A stretch of DNA of 64,000 nucleotides. Origin: Poriferisphaera corsica. GTDB lineage: Bacteria > Planctomycetota > Phycisphaerae > Phycisphaerales > Phycisphaeraceae. The notes beneath the pieces were generated by a model. The model saw only the letters and a list, made by a program, of their open reading frames with translations, made no database searches and was not told the DNA's origin. Positions 19,083-28,817 of this stretch are shown piece after piece. The position numbers were made by a program, and so were the translations under genes. Where the stretch lies: the NCBI RefSeq assembly GCF_007747445.1, contig NZ_CP036425.1:3084175-3148174 (forward strand), written 5' to 3'. Within the stretch, counting starts at the first letter, position 1. The number at the start of each line of letters is the position of its first letter.

Positions 19083-19421
19083 GGGAAAATGAGGATGTAA
19101 TAGGGGTGCAAGAGAGTGGGTTGGACGAGAAGAACGTGAGTCAAGCAAGCCTGCGAGTGAATCGTGGGCTTTTTTTATGGTTTAGGGGGGAATGGATGGC
19201 TTAATGGGGTACTGGGCGGTGATATTTTTGGGCAAGTTCGATATACTGAGTGGTCATAATAAAGCGATTTTGGTCGTTGTGAACACGTTGGCCGTAAGGT
19301 CTATGAAGCAAATTCAGGAATTGATTATTTCTGACGATTACAGATTTGCGGCGTAACGAGTGATTCACACGTCGATTGCTGCTCAGGTCACAAGCCACAA
19401 CTGCAACTGGAGATAGCTGTA
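19083..19421. other. Intergenic region between lptD and the PpiD-like gene
   Basis: Apart from the terminator hairpin at 19147-19176, this gap shows no gene. It should contain the promoter for the downstream anchored protein, but no convincing element could be named. Confidence 0.4.
19147..19176 (+). terminator. Intrinsic terminator after lptD
   Basis: Stem AGCCTGCGA / TCGTGGGCT (nine pairs, two of them G-T wobbles) with a GTGAA loop, followed immediately by seven T residues. Confidence 0.72.
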
Positions 19422-21461
19422 GTGTTTAAGTTCTTTAGGATTTACAACAAGTTTATTTTGGCGGTCGGCGGCAGTTTGCTGATGATCGCGTTTTTGGTGG
19501 GTAGCTCACTCCAGTCGTTGGTCGGGCCGAGCATTCCTGTGCAAGGAACGCTGGATGGCGAAGATATCACGGTGATGGATACTCGTCATGCTTCTAATCA
19601 GCTTGAGATTCTGAAGCGTTACGTACCACAGTTGTACATTATGACGCAGACGATGCTGAAGGCTGAGAATGATTATGATCGCAGCTTGCTGTGGTACATG
19701 ATTCAGTACGATGCTGGTCGGCTTGGCATTGGCGCGAGTAATGCTGAAGCGTTTACGGTGTTGAATGTCATCGGCATTGATGAGACAGGCGTGAAGCGGA
19801 TCGCGAATCAGATGAAGCAGCAGGAAGGCGTTGTGCTGGATGCAGTGAAGAGCTGGGTCGTTGCTGAGATGTACTCCGAGCTGGTGCTGGGTAAAGGACA
19901 TGAATCGGTTTACGCACGCTTGCAGAAATTTGTAGGCACAGCGAATGCGTATCAGCAAATGTTTGGGCAGCAAGTTGGGCCACAGTACGTGTATCAGTTG
20001 GCAGCGCTTTCAAGTGAAGATCCGTATCGTGTCAGCAAGCCGTTGATGGAGCATTTTCTGCAAGATCAGAATGCACGCGTTGGTGGCGAAGCGGTTGTGA
20101 TACCGGCTGATCTTTACTTAGAAGATGTGGCTGCACCCAGTGAGACTGATCTGAATACATTGTTTGAAAAGTATAAGAATGATTTGCCGGGCAAGAGCGA
20201 GCCGTTTGGTTTTGGATACAAGATCGCAGATCGTGTGAAGCTTGAGTACATCAGCATTCCGATTGACGAGTGCTTGAAACAAGTGACGGTAGAAGAAGCG
20301 GAAGCGTATGAGTTCTATAAGAAAAACGAAGCGAATTTCGTGGAACGTGATGAGCAAGGGCAGCCTAAAGAAGGCGGCAGCATTCAGCCGTATAGCGCGG
20401 TTCGTGAGCAGCTGATCACCGAGATGAAACGTAACAAAGCTTTTGAGTTGGGCCAAACGATTGCCAAGACGGCGCTTGCTGAATTGCAGAAGCCGCTTGC
20501 GAGCGTGAAGAAGGTGAATGGCTACTACAACTTAGGTGATGATTATCAAGGCGAGCCGATGCGTGTTGTCGCTGATGATATTTTCCGTGAATTCAAGGTT
20601 CGCCCTCAACAATTCAATGCTCAACGAGAGAAATGGATTGAAGTTGATCGCGTACAGGAGTTGCCGGGGATCGGGATGAGCTTCGTGGGTGGTCAACAGA
20701 ATGCTCCGTTTGCAACGTATGTTGCGAGTGCCAAGCAACTCGATCCGAGTGAAACGAATCCTTTGATTGCTTTGTATCTACAGGAGAATGTGCCGAGCGA
20801 TATTATGATCGGGTTTGATGGTTCGATGTTTATCTTCCGTCTGACTGCGGCGGAAGCAGCTCATGCACCGGAGTCGATTGATTTGGTGAAAACCCAAGTT
20901 GAGACTGATGCGAAGTTACAGATGGCGTTTGAGAAGCTTAAAGATGAGCGAGCACAATGGCTTGATCTTGCCAAGCAATCTGGGCTAGAGGCTGTTGCAA
21001 AGCAGGCTAAAGTTGAAGTAAAGAAGACAGGACTCGTACCACGCGTTGAGATGCGTAGTGCTGCGGGTGGAGATCAGACACCTGAGATTGCTGGCATTGG
21101 CAAGAGTCAATTGCTTGTTGATGCAATGTACAAGACGGCTCGTGATACGGGCAAGAATGGTGACTTGAAAGATATTGCAGCAATGGATCGCATGGGCGAA
21201 GCTGATGTCGATTCCAAGTTGGCGCTTGTTGTGTTCCGTGTCGATGATTACAACTTGATGACGGAATCTGAGTATATTCAAAACGCGAGTAAGTTTATCG
21301 AAACTGCAGGGTCGATGAACTACACCTTGTTCTTGAGTGAAGAGCCAAATGTGATCAGTTTTGAGATGCTCTCAGAACGCTTGAAGTGGGTGCCAGAAAG
21401 AAGTGACGAAGAAGACATGGAATCTGCAGATCAAGTATCTGACGAGGCCGAAGCGGCGTAA
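19422..21461 (+). CDS. Membrane-anchored PpiD/SurA-like protein
   Basis: A 679-residue protein starting with GTG; a GGAGA ribosome-binding site lies 8 bases upstream. One N-terminal helix (about residues 10-32) anchors a large periplasmic part. The layout, with a helix followed by a long helical SurA-N-like region and a second region containing VKLEYISIPIDECLKQVTVEEAEAYEFYKKNEANF, matches PpiD-like folding factors. A clear parvulin isomerase signature was not found, so it may be a chaperone without catalysis. Its place behind lptD fits a role in outer-membrane protein biogenesis. The acidic C-terminal tail is probably disordered. Confidence 0.62.
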   Translation: MFKFFRIYNKFILAVGGSLLMIAFLVGSSLQSLVGPSIPVQGTLDGEDITVMDTRHASNQLEILKRYVPQLYIMTQTMLKAENDYDRSLLWYMIQYDAGRLGIGASNAEAFTVLNVIGIDETGVKRIANQMKQQEGVVLDAVKSWVVAEMYSELVLGKGHESVYARLQKFVGTANAYQQMFGQQVGPQYVYQLAALSSEDPYRVSKPLMEHFLQDQNARVGGEAVVIPADLYLEDVAAPSETDLNTLFEKYKNDLPGKSEPFGFGYKIADRVKLEYISIPIDECLKQVTVEEAEAYEFYKKNEANFVERDEQGQPKEGGSIQPYSAVREQLITEMKRNKAFELGQTIAKTALAELQKPLASVKKVNGYYNLGDDYQGEPMRVVADDIFREFKVRPQQFNAQREKWIEVDRVQELPGIGMSFVGGQQNAPFATYVASAKQLDPSETNPLIALYLQENVPSDIMIGFDGSMFIFRLTAAEAAHAPESIDLVKTQVETDAKLQMAFEKLKDERAQWLDLAKQSGLEAVAKQAKVEVKKTGLVPRVEMRSAAGGDQTPEIAGIGKSQLLVDAMYKTARDTGKNGDLKDIAAMDRMGEADVDSKLALVVFRVDDYNLMTESEYIQNASKFIETAGSMNYTLFLSEEPNVISFEMLSERLKWVPERSDEEDMESADQVSDEAEAA

Positions 21462-21490
21462 GTCGTAACTGTATTGAAAGACAAAAAAGA

Positions 21491-21517
21491 AAAACCCGCT
21501 TTATGCGGGTTTTTTTG
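21491..21517. terminator. Bidirectional intrinsic terminator
   Basis: Stem AACCCGC / GCGGGTT with a TTTAT loop, flanked by A-runs on the left and seven T residues on the right. It sits between two convergent genes. Confidence 0.88.
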
Positions 21518-21626
21518 TGTCGTATTAGGGGTTCTACGGTCGTTTATTGTGATACATATGTCATGTTTACGGTTGAAGCGATCTAGTAGGATGCTTGGGC
21601 CGTAGATTAAGTTGAGTAGGTTGCGA

Positions 21627-21974
21627 TTATCCGACGGATGAGCCTGGAGCGATCGGCTTGCCGGGAGTGAGAAGGATAACTGAACGGTCATCATCATCGC
21701 CTGCGGAAGCGGCGAGGAGCATGCCGTTGGATTCTTCACCGCGGATTTTACGTGGTGCGAGATTGGCAACGACGATGATTTGCTTGCCAACAAGTTCTTC
21801 TGGCTCGTAATGGCCTTTAATGCCAGCACAAATCTGGCGTTTTTCTTCACCAAGATCGATCTGAAGCTTGATCAGACGATCAGCATTGGGGTGGAGTTCA
21901 GCTTCAAGAATGGTTGCAACACGGAGGTCAATCTTCATGAAGTCGTCAAAAGTAATTTCTGGCTTGGTTTCCAT
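21627..21974 (-). CDS. Free-standing tRNA-binding domain (MetG C-terminal type)
   Basis: A 115-residue OB-fold protein. Starting at the ATG at 21974 gives [42 protein letters not shown], the signature opening of the tRNA_bind domain found at the C-terminus of many methionyl-tRNA synthetases and in Arc1p/Trbp111. The [43 protein letters not shown] stretch completes it. It probably dimerises and binds tRNA. The MetG encoded at 49.2-50.8 kb ends exactly before this domain, so the two are likely to work together in trans. An upstream in-frame extension to 22127 has no family counterpart. Confidence 0.88.
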   Translation of the reverse strand: METKPEITFDDFMKIDLRVATILEAELHPNADRLIKLQIDLGEEKRQICAGIKGHYEPEELVGKQIIVVANLAPRKIRGEESNGMLLAASAGDDDDRSVILLTPGKPIAPGSSVG

Positions 21975-22277
21975 CGTGTGGTCTCCGAGTCCCCAAAGGT
22001 AAGAACCTGGGGTGTTCAGGATAATAATTGGGTCTTGAGTGTGGATGATATCAAGGTTGGCAATGGATTGCAGCTTGCGGGTGAACTTGAAGAACTGAGG
22101 TGGTGAAAAAGCAGGTAAACCTGTCACGAGAAGGGGTTGTCGCCTAGAATGGCGGGCAACACTGAGACGGCCAGACGCAGGATGTGGTCGATAAATCTGC
22201 GGTAGACAGGGTATTAATTACAGGAAGCGAGATTGAGGGAATCATGGGGATTAATTCGTGATGAATGAGGCATTGGC

Positions 22278-25200
22278 TTGTCAAAACTAAGAAATCTAAA
22301 AGGTAGCTTGAGGCAACGAGGTGGATGGAAGCAGAAATTTCTGTGGGGTGTATTGCTGTGCATGGTGGTCTTGGGTTCCGCACTGTTTTATCTGACACGG
22401 CCAGAACGCTTAGGGCGGATCTGTACATTGTTTTTGGAGCAAGCAACAGGGGCGAGAGCAACGATCCGCGAAGCATCGATTACACAGGATTTGCGAATTG
22501 AATTGTCGGATGTAGATATCCGTGTACCGGGGCGTGAGGATGCGGTTGGTCGCTTGATGTCGGTGGAGGAAGTGGAGATTGACCCGAGTATTTGGTCAAT
22601 TTTGACAGGAAGCTTTCAAGCGGAAGCTGTGCGTCTCGTGCAGCCAACCGTTTACGTTACTGAAGATCTTGATTCGGGATTAATGAATTTTCAGATCCTG
22701 GCTGACAATCAAGACCAAGGTGAGGGTCAACAACGCGAATTGCCAACAAGTATTCCAGTGCTTTCGATCCGAGATGCGAAGGTTGTTCTGGGTGTCTATG
22801 AAGGCGGTGAGTATGTTGTTAATGAAGAGATGGAGATCGAGGGGCGGATCAATCGAAAAAGAGGTTACGAAGATGGGTATTACTTTGTACTAAGAGAGAT
22901 GGCGGGGCCAGAGACAAAAGCACCGAAGTTTGAGGGTGAATTCAATTTAGAGAAACAAACTTTTTTAGTGAATTTGTCGGGGTTTGAGTTCCAACATCGG
23001 CAACTCATGTACCTGCCGATGGATGTTCGAAATTGGTGGGAAAGATTAGGTTTAAGGGGCGATGTGCCGACAATGAAGATCGGATACGAGCCGATCAAGG
23101 GTGTGTTTGCGGATGTCGAGCTTACGGATGGTGAGGTGAAGATCCCGTTTGAAGAATTTCCTGCAAAGCTATCGCAGGTTGATTTGCGTATGCAGATCGA
23201 AAATGACCGCGTTCATATCTCACGGCTGACAGGCGAATTGCAGGCTGGCGAGATGACGCATGTACGCTACAGCATAACGGGGGATATGTATGGATTAGAA
23301 GCATCGGCTCCATTTGAATTGCGGTTGAATACGGACAAATTTGAGGTAGCAGACGACCCAGAATTTATTTTTGGCATGCCGCCTGAAGTGCAGAAGCAGT
23401 ACAGCCTGTTTACCCCGCGTGGTTTGTTTAGAGCGAGTGCGCGAATCAGTAGAAAAGAAGCTGGTGGAGATATTGCTTATCGCGGGACTGTAGATTTGCT
23501 GGATGTAAGAGGTGAGTACAAGAAATTTAAATTCCCACTTGAGAAAGCCAGCGGTGAAGTTCTGTTTGAACGCAACCTTATTACGCTGCAGAACGTGCGA
23601 GGTAAAGGATTGGACGGTGGGGACGTGCTGATTAATGGCACGATCAAGAATCCGGGGCCTGCGGCTGAAAGTCAGATGAAAGTTCATGTTGACCAGATGC
23701 CGATCAACCAACGCATTTTTGATGCAATGAAAGAAAAACATCGAAAAATGGTCGGTCAGTTCGTGTTCATGCCGGCAGCAGATAAACTCGCGAAGGATGG
23801 ACTGATCCGTCTAAGCGCTGATGAGACGGGTGATGCTCCGGTCTTTAAGCCAGGTGGCAAGGTGGATATGGATATTGATATCTATCGGCCGGGTGTGAAG
23901 GGTGCGAAACCGCAGATCAGAACAGATATTGCGATGCGTGGTAGTCGTGTATTGTTTAAACATTGGCCGTACCCCGTGATTGCGTTGGGCGGGCATGTGA
24001 TCGTCGATGATACGGGAACGTTGCTAAAAGATTTGAAGTTCGCAGGGCTATCAGGCGGTGAGATTGAGGTTGATGGACGGATCACGAAAAAGCCTGAAAA
24101 CAAGGCTGATGTTGATGTTCGGATCACCAAGTTCAATGTGCCAAGTGATGCGTATTTAGTCAGTTCAGTACCTGAGTCCAAGAACGAATGGCTCAAACGC
24201 ATGCGTGTGGGCGGTATGCTTCACGGTGAAGGTTTGGTGAAGTTTGAACTGCCAGCAAAGCCTGCGTTCACGTTTAAACTGGGCTTTAAAGGGATGGAAT
24301 TGAACCCGTTAGATAGCGGGTATCTGATTAAAGATATGAGTGGGCAAGCTGATCTGACGCAGCAAGGAATAGTTTTCAGAGATATCAAGGGCACACATGA
24401 GGGCGGCGAAGTTGAAGTCAATGGTGAAGTGGATTGGTCTGAAAAACCTGCAAAAATGGCGTTTGATATTGAAGCTCGAGATCTTGTAATTGAACGTGCA
24501 GTGTTGAGTGTGCTGCCACCTGAAGCAGATGAAGCAAAAGAAGGATTAGGCGAGTTATTTGACACATTCGAGTTCGGGGGGCGGGCAGATTTGAATGTAG
24601 CTGTGAGTAATAAAAATGAACTGAAGAAGTTAGCGGTTGATGTAAGCTTGAAGCCGTATGAGCTTTCATTTGATTACAACAAACATCGGTTTGAACTGAC
24701 TGATATGAGCGGCGTGATTCGAGCAGAAGAAAAACGGGCTATCTTTGATAAGCTTGGTGGTAAGTTTAAAAATGGAGAGTTCGAGGTATCTGGTATTCGT
24801 GAGTATGGGGAATACGAAAACGAAGTTATTGATTTCAAGATTAAGTCTGCTGCGATTGATTTGACCACGAGAGCATTGTTGCCTGAAAACATCGTTGAAA
24901 TGATCGATGATTACTCGATCAATGGCAGCTATGAGGTTGAAGATGGACGGCTGATCGTGCGGGATGAGAACACGGATCGGCCAAAATATGAGATTGAATC
25001 AACCATCAAGATGACGGGGGGGATGGCGAAGCTGGGCATGCCGATTACAGGGTATGAGGGCGATGTCAAAGTGAAAGTGATTGGGTATCGTGGACAAACT
25101 TACCCATGGGTCGACTTGCAACTTGATGCTGAGCGATTCTTCGTGATGGATAGACTGGTTCAACCATTCGAGATGCAAATGACCAGTGGCGAGGCAACCA

Positions 25201-25940
25201 ACCAGTTGATTATGAGGAAATTGCGGGGAGATATTTACGGCGGAACCATTGTTGGCGATGGCGAGATTCTGCTTGGTGATGAAGGAGATTATCGCTTTGA
25301 TGTGAAGGTTCACGATGCGAATGTTGATGCGGTGCTTACTCCTAAAGAATTTAATAGTCAGATTATCGCTCATGATGAAGGCGCAGATAATGGGATTTAT
25401 TTGCCGATGCCTGAGTTCAAAGAAGGAACACTTTCTGCGAGCTTGTTAATCGAACAAAACTTTGGGGATGTATCAAGCCGATGCGGTCGTGGCATGCTGC
25501 AAGTGAGAGATGCTAAGCTTTATAATCAACCGTTAGGGCTAGCGTTATTACAAGCTGCCAGCTTCACGCTGCCAACCGCACAATCATTTGATTCTGCGAA
25601 TGCTAGATATGTTGTTGATGGCGATACGGTATATGTTGATTCGCTGGCAATTACATCTGCAGGATTTGAAATGCGTGGCAGTGGCGAGATTGGCCTGCCT
25701 GAAATGAATCTGGATTTAACGATGTATACAAAGAATCCGAACGCAATTGATATTGGGCCATTGGGCAGCATCATCGATATGGTTAAGAATGAATTCATCG
25801 CGGTGCAGGTTGGAGGAACCATGTCGGATCCACAGGCAATGATTGCACCATTCACAGGCTTCCGGAATTCGTGGAACGAGATCTTTGGCTCGAAGCAGGC
25901 GCGACGCCAATGGGATGATATCGATAAAACTGGACAGTAA
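22278..25940 (+). CDS. AsmA-like giant envelope protein
   Basis: A 1220-residue protein with TTG as the probable start, supported by GAGG seven bases upstream. One N-terminal helix (about residues 20-42) is followed by a very long beta-rich periplasmic part with many repeated short strands. The end (VRDAKLYNQPLGLALLQAASFTLP, then GDTVYVDSLAITSAGFEMRGSGEIGLPEMNLDLTMY) is the AsmA_2/DUF3971 type of C-terminus. AsmA-like proteins are thought to form hydrophobic grooves that carry phospholipids between the membranes, and this size fits a bridge. It stands alone, with a convergent bioD after it. Confidence 0.74.
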   Translation: MSKLRNLKGSLRQRGGWKQKFLWGVLLCMVVLGSALFYLTRPERLGRICTLFLEQATGARATIREASITQDLRIELSDVDIRVPGREDAVGRLMSVEEVEIDPSIWSILTGSFQAEAVRLVQPTVYVTEDLDSGLMNFQILADNQDQGEGQQRELPTSIPVLSIRDAKVVLGVYEGGEYVVNEEMEIEGRINRKRGYEDGYYFVLREMAGPETKAPKFEGEFNLEKQTFLVNLSGFEFQHRQLMYLPMDVRNWWERLGLRGDVPTMKIGYEPIKGVFADVELTDGEVKIPFEEFPAKLSQVDLRMQIENDRVHISRLTGELQAGEMTHVRYSITGDMYGLEASAPFELRLNTDKFEVADDPEFIFGMPPEVQKQYSLFTPRGLFRASARISRKEAGGDIAYRGTVDLLDVRGEYKKFKFPLEKASGEVLFERNLITLQNVRGKGLDGGDVLINGTIKNPGPAAESQMKVHVDQMPINQRIFDAMKEKHRKMVGQFVFMPAADKLAKDGLIRLSADETGDAPVFKPGGKVDMDIDIYRPGVKGAKPQIRTDIAMRGSRVLFKHWPYPVIALGGHVIVDDTGTLLKDLKFAGLSGGEIEVDGRITKKPENKADVDVRITKFNVPSDAYLVSSVPESKNEWLKRMRVGGMLHGEGLVKFELPAKPAFTFKLGFKGMELNPLDSGYLIKDMSGQADLTQQGIVFRDIKGTHEGGEVEVNGEVDWSEKPAKMAFDIEARDLVIERAVLSVLPPEADEAKEGLGELFDTFEFGGRADLNVAVSNKNELKKLAVDVSLKPYELSFDYNKHRFELTDMSGVIRAEEKRAIFDKLGGKFKNGEFEVSGIREYGEYENEVIDFKIKSAAIDLTTRALLPENIVEMIDDYSINGSYEVEDGRLIVRDENTDRPKYEIESTIKMTGGMAKLGMPITGYEGDVKVKVIGYRGQTYPWVDLQLDAERFFVMDRLVQPFEMQMTSGEATNQLIMRKLRGDIYGGTIVGDGEILLGDEGDYRFDVKVHDANVDAVLTPKEFNSQIIAHDEGADNGIYLPMPEFKEGTLSASLLIEQNFGDVSSRCGRGMLQVRDAKLYNQPLGLALLQAASFTLPTAQSFDSANARYVVDGDTVYVDSLAITSAGFEMRGSGEIGLPEMNLDLTMYTKNPNAIDIGPLGSIIDMVKNEFIAVQVGGTMSDPQAMIAPFTGFRNSWNEIFGSKQARRQWDDIDKTGQ

Positions 25941-25994
25941 CACGGATGCTCGTGATCTCTGAAAACGCTGTAAATATTCATGTTTTTGATAGAT

Positions 25995-26777
25995 TTAAAC
26001 CAAAGGCTTAGATGCTGCGAAGTATGTCGACCAGTTAATCGATGCGGCATGATCTAAAATTTTCGAATCGATACGCCCAAGATTTGGTGTTACTAATTCA
26101 GGTGCTGCCGCGGGCATTTCAGTAATGATCGGAATACCATTCATTTTTTCTAGCCACGCACGGTTTAATGCGATAGACGGATCATCTGCGGTAAATCCAC
26201 CTTGGTAGTGGTTCATGACTATACCAGCAACTTTTAAGCCGCGTTCTTGCAGTAAACGTATGGTCATGGACGTATGGTTGAGTGTGCCTAGCGTTGCACG
26301 CGTCACTATCAATACTGGGTAGCCCATTGCCGCGGCAAGATCTAACACCGTGATATGAGGGTTCTCTCCATCTAACGGAACAAGTAACCCCCCTGCCCCC
26401 TCGACAATAATCTTATCTGAATCTTGGTCTATCAACTGGATAGCATCACGCACCGCGTTCCAATTGACCGGTTCATTGGCTTCAGCAGAAGCCACACCGG
26501 GTGCGAGCGGTGGTACGAATCGAACAGGGTTGATTGTTGTCAGTGGATGGCGTTTGTTGGTGAAATGATGCAGAGCCGCTGTATCAGGATTCACATATTC
26601 ACCGTCAATGAGATCACATTCAGAAGCAAGTGGCTTGAATGCTGCGATACGATCTTGAGGGGATTGACTGAGAAGTGCATGGGCAATTGCACAACTCACG
26701 ATGGTTTTACCAACTGCTGTATCCGTTGCAGTCACGAACAAACCGGGTGTTTTTAGATTCAGTTTCAGATCGAGCAT
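25995..26777 (-). CDS. bioD: Dethiobiotin synthetase
   Basis: Closes the ureido ring of dethiobiotin from diaminopelargonate, CO2 and ATP in biotin synthesis. The 260-residue protein has the BioD P-loop FVTATDTAVGKT near residues 14-25, a substrate lysine in FKPLASECD, and the VEGAGGLLVPLDGE motif. Its length is slightly above the usual 225-240. A small gene of unknown function lies 45 bases upstream on the same strand and may be cotranscribed. No other biotin genes (bioA, bioB, bioF) are in the window. Confidence 0.92.
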   Translation of the reverse strand: MLDLKLNLKTPGLFVTATDTAVGKTIVSCAIAHALLSQSPQDRIAAFKPLASECDLIDGEYVNPDTAALHHFTNKRHPLTTINPVRFVPPLAPGVASAEANEPVNWNAVRDAIQLIDQDSDKIIVEGAGGLLVPLDGENPHITVLDLAAAMGYPVLIVTRATLGTLNHTSMTIRLLQERGLKVAGIVMNHYQGGFTADDPSIALNRAWLEKMNGIPIITEMPAAAPELVTPNLGRIDSKILDHAASINWSTYFAASKPLV

Positions 26778-26822
26778 GGGGTAATGATAGCACGATCAGA
26801 GTTGAGATATGAATTTATCACA

Positions 26823-27068
26823 TTAAAGCGCTTGTTTAAGATCAGCGAGCCTCGCTTTATTGCGGGTGTTCGACCAGATCGATGAAAGAAGATGGAAAAT
26901 CACTTCAATACACTCTTGAAGAGGTGATCCTTGCGCCTCGTCCAACAACGTTGAGGCTCGCTGCATAACTGTCCAAACGCGACGTTCAGAAAGTGTGCCC
27001 GCGAGTTGCATGGAACGGAGCTCTTCCAATTGCGTTTGCAGATCCTTGATGTCGTTGTCGTGAACCAT
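26823..27068 (-). CDS. Small helical protein, paralogue of the gene at 27.4 kb
   Basis: An 81-residue protein of unknown function, predicted to be mostly helical. It can be aligned along its length with the other 81-residue protein divergently encoded at 27393-27638, with a single one-residue shift: both open with M-V and share D[IV]..L...LE..R, then a [EQ]RA[SA].L..E..G block and a LL.S[MI] block. They are most simply read as the products of an old duplication. It precedes bioD by 45 bases. Confidence 0.62.
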   Translation of the reverse strand: MVHDNDIKDLQTQLEELRSMQLAGTLSERRVWTVMQRASTLLDEAQGSPLQECIEVIFHLLSSIWSNTRNKARLADLKQAL

Positions 27069-27392
27069 ACATCTCCATTCGTTAATCGATCAGTATGTGT
27101 ATTGAAGCAGAGTGGGGGCGATAATCAAGATGCGATGTGGTGAAATCGCGGTAAATGTGTAACTGGCAGGAATCTAGAAAGGTTTGTAGGGGTTATGAAA
27201 GTTTGCGAATGTAAGGATGGGCAAAATAGAGGATTTCGTGGTATTAGATGTAGATATGGTAAGCAATTATTGGTCTTTGCAAGAAAGTTGGAAGTTGCCC
27301 CTCGATATTGCCGAGAAGTTATTTAGCAGCAACCGATAAGCACGGATTCGGTTGATAAGTACAACTTCAAGCGTGAATACGGAGTATGAATC
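27069..27392. other. Divergent intergenic region between two paralogous small genes
   Basis: This gap must hold both promoters of the divergent 81-residue paralogues. A GGAG ribosome-binding site for the right-hand gene lies near its end. No symmetric operator and no other coding frame was found. Confidence 0.4.
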
Positions 27393-27638
27393 GTGGTAAA
27401 GCAGAAAGATGTTGATGCGTTGTTAGCGGAACTTGAGCATGCACGCCGGGTATTGAAACAAAGCCGTGAAGCTGTTTATCCGCAGATTGATACGCTTGTT
27501 GAACGTGCTGCAGATCTTCATAAAGAATCTATCGGCGGCAAATTCGAACCTGCATTAAGCAGTGTACATTATCTGCTTGATTCGATGCGCCGTGGCATAC
27601 AAGCCAAAGAAGTGCTGAATCAAAGCATGGCTGCATAA
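27393..27638 (+). CDS. Small helical protein, paralogue of the gene at 26.8 kb
   Basis: An 81-residue helical protein of unknown function, starting with GTG and preceded by GGAG at a good distance. It resembles the divergent 26823-27068 product in length and pattern (see that entry). The next gene, a CheB-like methylesterase, starts about 160 bases downstream beyond a terminator, so the two are probably separate units. A helper role in signalling or motility is possible from context but unproven. Confidence 0.62.
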   Translation: MVKQKDVDALLAELEHARRVLKQSREAVYPQIDTLVERAADLHKESIGGKFEPALSSVHYLLDSMRRGIQAKEVLNQSMAA

Positions 27639-27694
27639 TGAGCAATAATCACTGAAAATCAGTGATGCCCAGATATCTCTGAGATTTCTCGGAT

Positions 27695-27720
27695 AAAAGC
27701 CCATACAAGTGGGCTTTTTC
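27695..27720 (+). terminator. Intrinsic terminator
   Basis: Stem AAAGCCCA / TGGGCTTT with a TACAAG loop and a short T-run, about 55 bases after the stop of the small gene. Confidence 0.82.
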
Positions 27721-27799
27721 TTGTATCGCAAGCGGCTGGATTCCTCATCACCACAAACCGATAACATCAGTATCAACTGCCCTTCTGAGGAGTGATTGT

Positions 27800-28441
27800 T
27801 TGTCTGTTTTGCATGACAATCCATGTCTTGATGTCACCAGCATGAAAGCTGTCGCGATTGGTATTAGTACCGGCGGTCCGAAAATACTTCGACAAATCTT
27901 GGTTGGATTGCCTGCGGATCTCTCGGTTCCGATTTTTATTGCTCAGCACATCCCGCCCACATTCAGCAAAACACTTGCAGCGTCACTAGACCTACTTAGC
28001 CCATTAACTGTTGTTGAAGCTGAAGACGGTATGCCTGTGTTCCCAGGCACTGTTTATCTTGGTAAAGGACGTCAGCATCTCCGTGTCCGCAAAGGCTCAC
28101 AGCTCGGCTCTGCTCGCATTGAGGTCAATAAAAAGCCAGATGGGCTGTTCTACTATCCTTCAGCTGACGAGCTGCTTAGGTCCTGCTCGGAGGTCTATCA
28201 TGGCAAGGTTCTTGGCATCGTTATGACAGGTATCGGGAAAGATGGGACCCTTGGTGCTGAAACCATCAAATCGATGGGGGGTCTGATTGCATCTCAGGAT
28301 GAAGCGAGCTGCTCGGTCTATGGCATGCCTCGAAGCGTTGAAGAAAGTGGCCTTTCTGATGCAGTCTTAACACCTGACGAGATGACTCAGCTACTCATGC
28401 AATTCTCTTCCAGCTATCCTCCACCGTGCCTGAAACGATAG
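27800..28441 (+). CDS. Stand-alone CheB-type methylesterase domain
   Basis: A 213-residue protein matching the catalytic domain of CheB, which removes methyl esters from (or deamidates) glutamates of chemoreceptors. The triad is visible: Ser23 in GISTGGP, His50 in IAQHIPPTFS and Asp148 in VMTGIGKDGT. The receiver domain that normally precedes it, and regulates it by phosphorylation, is absent. The TTG start is supported by GAGG nine bases upstream and by the domain boundary. No CheR, CheA or receptor gene is nearby, so its target is unclear. Confidence 0.86.
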   Translation: MSVLHDNPCLDVTSMKAVAIGISTGGPKILRQILVGLPADLSVPIFIAQHIPPTFSKTLAASLDLLSPLTVVEAEDGMPVFPGTVYLGKGRQHLRVRKGSQLGSARIEVNKKPDGLFYYPSADELLRSCSEVYHGKVLGIVMTGIGKDGTLGAETIKSMGGLIASQDEASCSVYGMPRSVEESGLSDAVLTPDEMTQLLMQFSSSYPPPCLKR

Positions 28442-28817
28442 CCATGACAATACATATCAGTCATTAAATAAGCATTTACATCTATCAAAACCATATGTCA
28501 TTTGGGTTCATTTTGATAGTTTATCGCTCATTCTGAGATCAAAATTACGCAAATCTTTTATTTATAGCTATTTGCAGTGTTATACGCAGGGTCGTGAATT
28601 CTGGCATGGAATATGCATATAAAAGGTACTCAACCCACCCCCGGAAGCGCGGCGAGTTTGCATTCTGCAACTCGCCGTGTTTTATTGTATCCACTTCATA
28701 TCACGTCATTTATCACAATAGTCGCAATACTTTTAACTGCTTATTTCATTAAAATTACACTCCTTAAGCGATTGATTGGCCTTGTTTTACAAGCTAAGTT
28801 GAGATACTTTTATATGC
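28442..28817. other. Intergenic region with a hairpin
   Basis: This 376-base AT-rich gap contains a strong hairpin at 28651-28676. One frame (28613-28837) is open for 74 codons but lacks a ribosome-binding site, overlaps the hairpin and does not look like a protein. It could be the end of a small RNA or a leader of the downstream esterase gene. Confidence 0.4.
28651..28686 (+). terminator. Probable intrinsic terminator or RNA hairpin
   Basis: Stem GGCGAGTT / AACTCGCC around a ten-base loop, followed by GTGTTTTATTG. The T-run is interrupted, so it could equally be a structural element of a small RNA. Confidence 0.5.
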
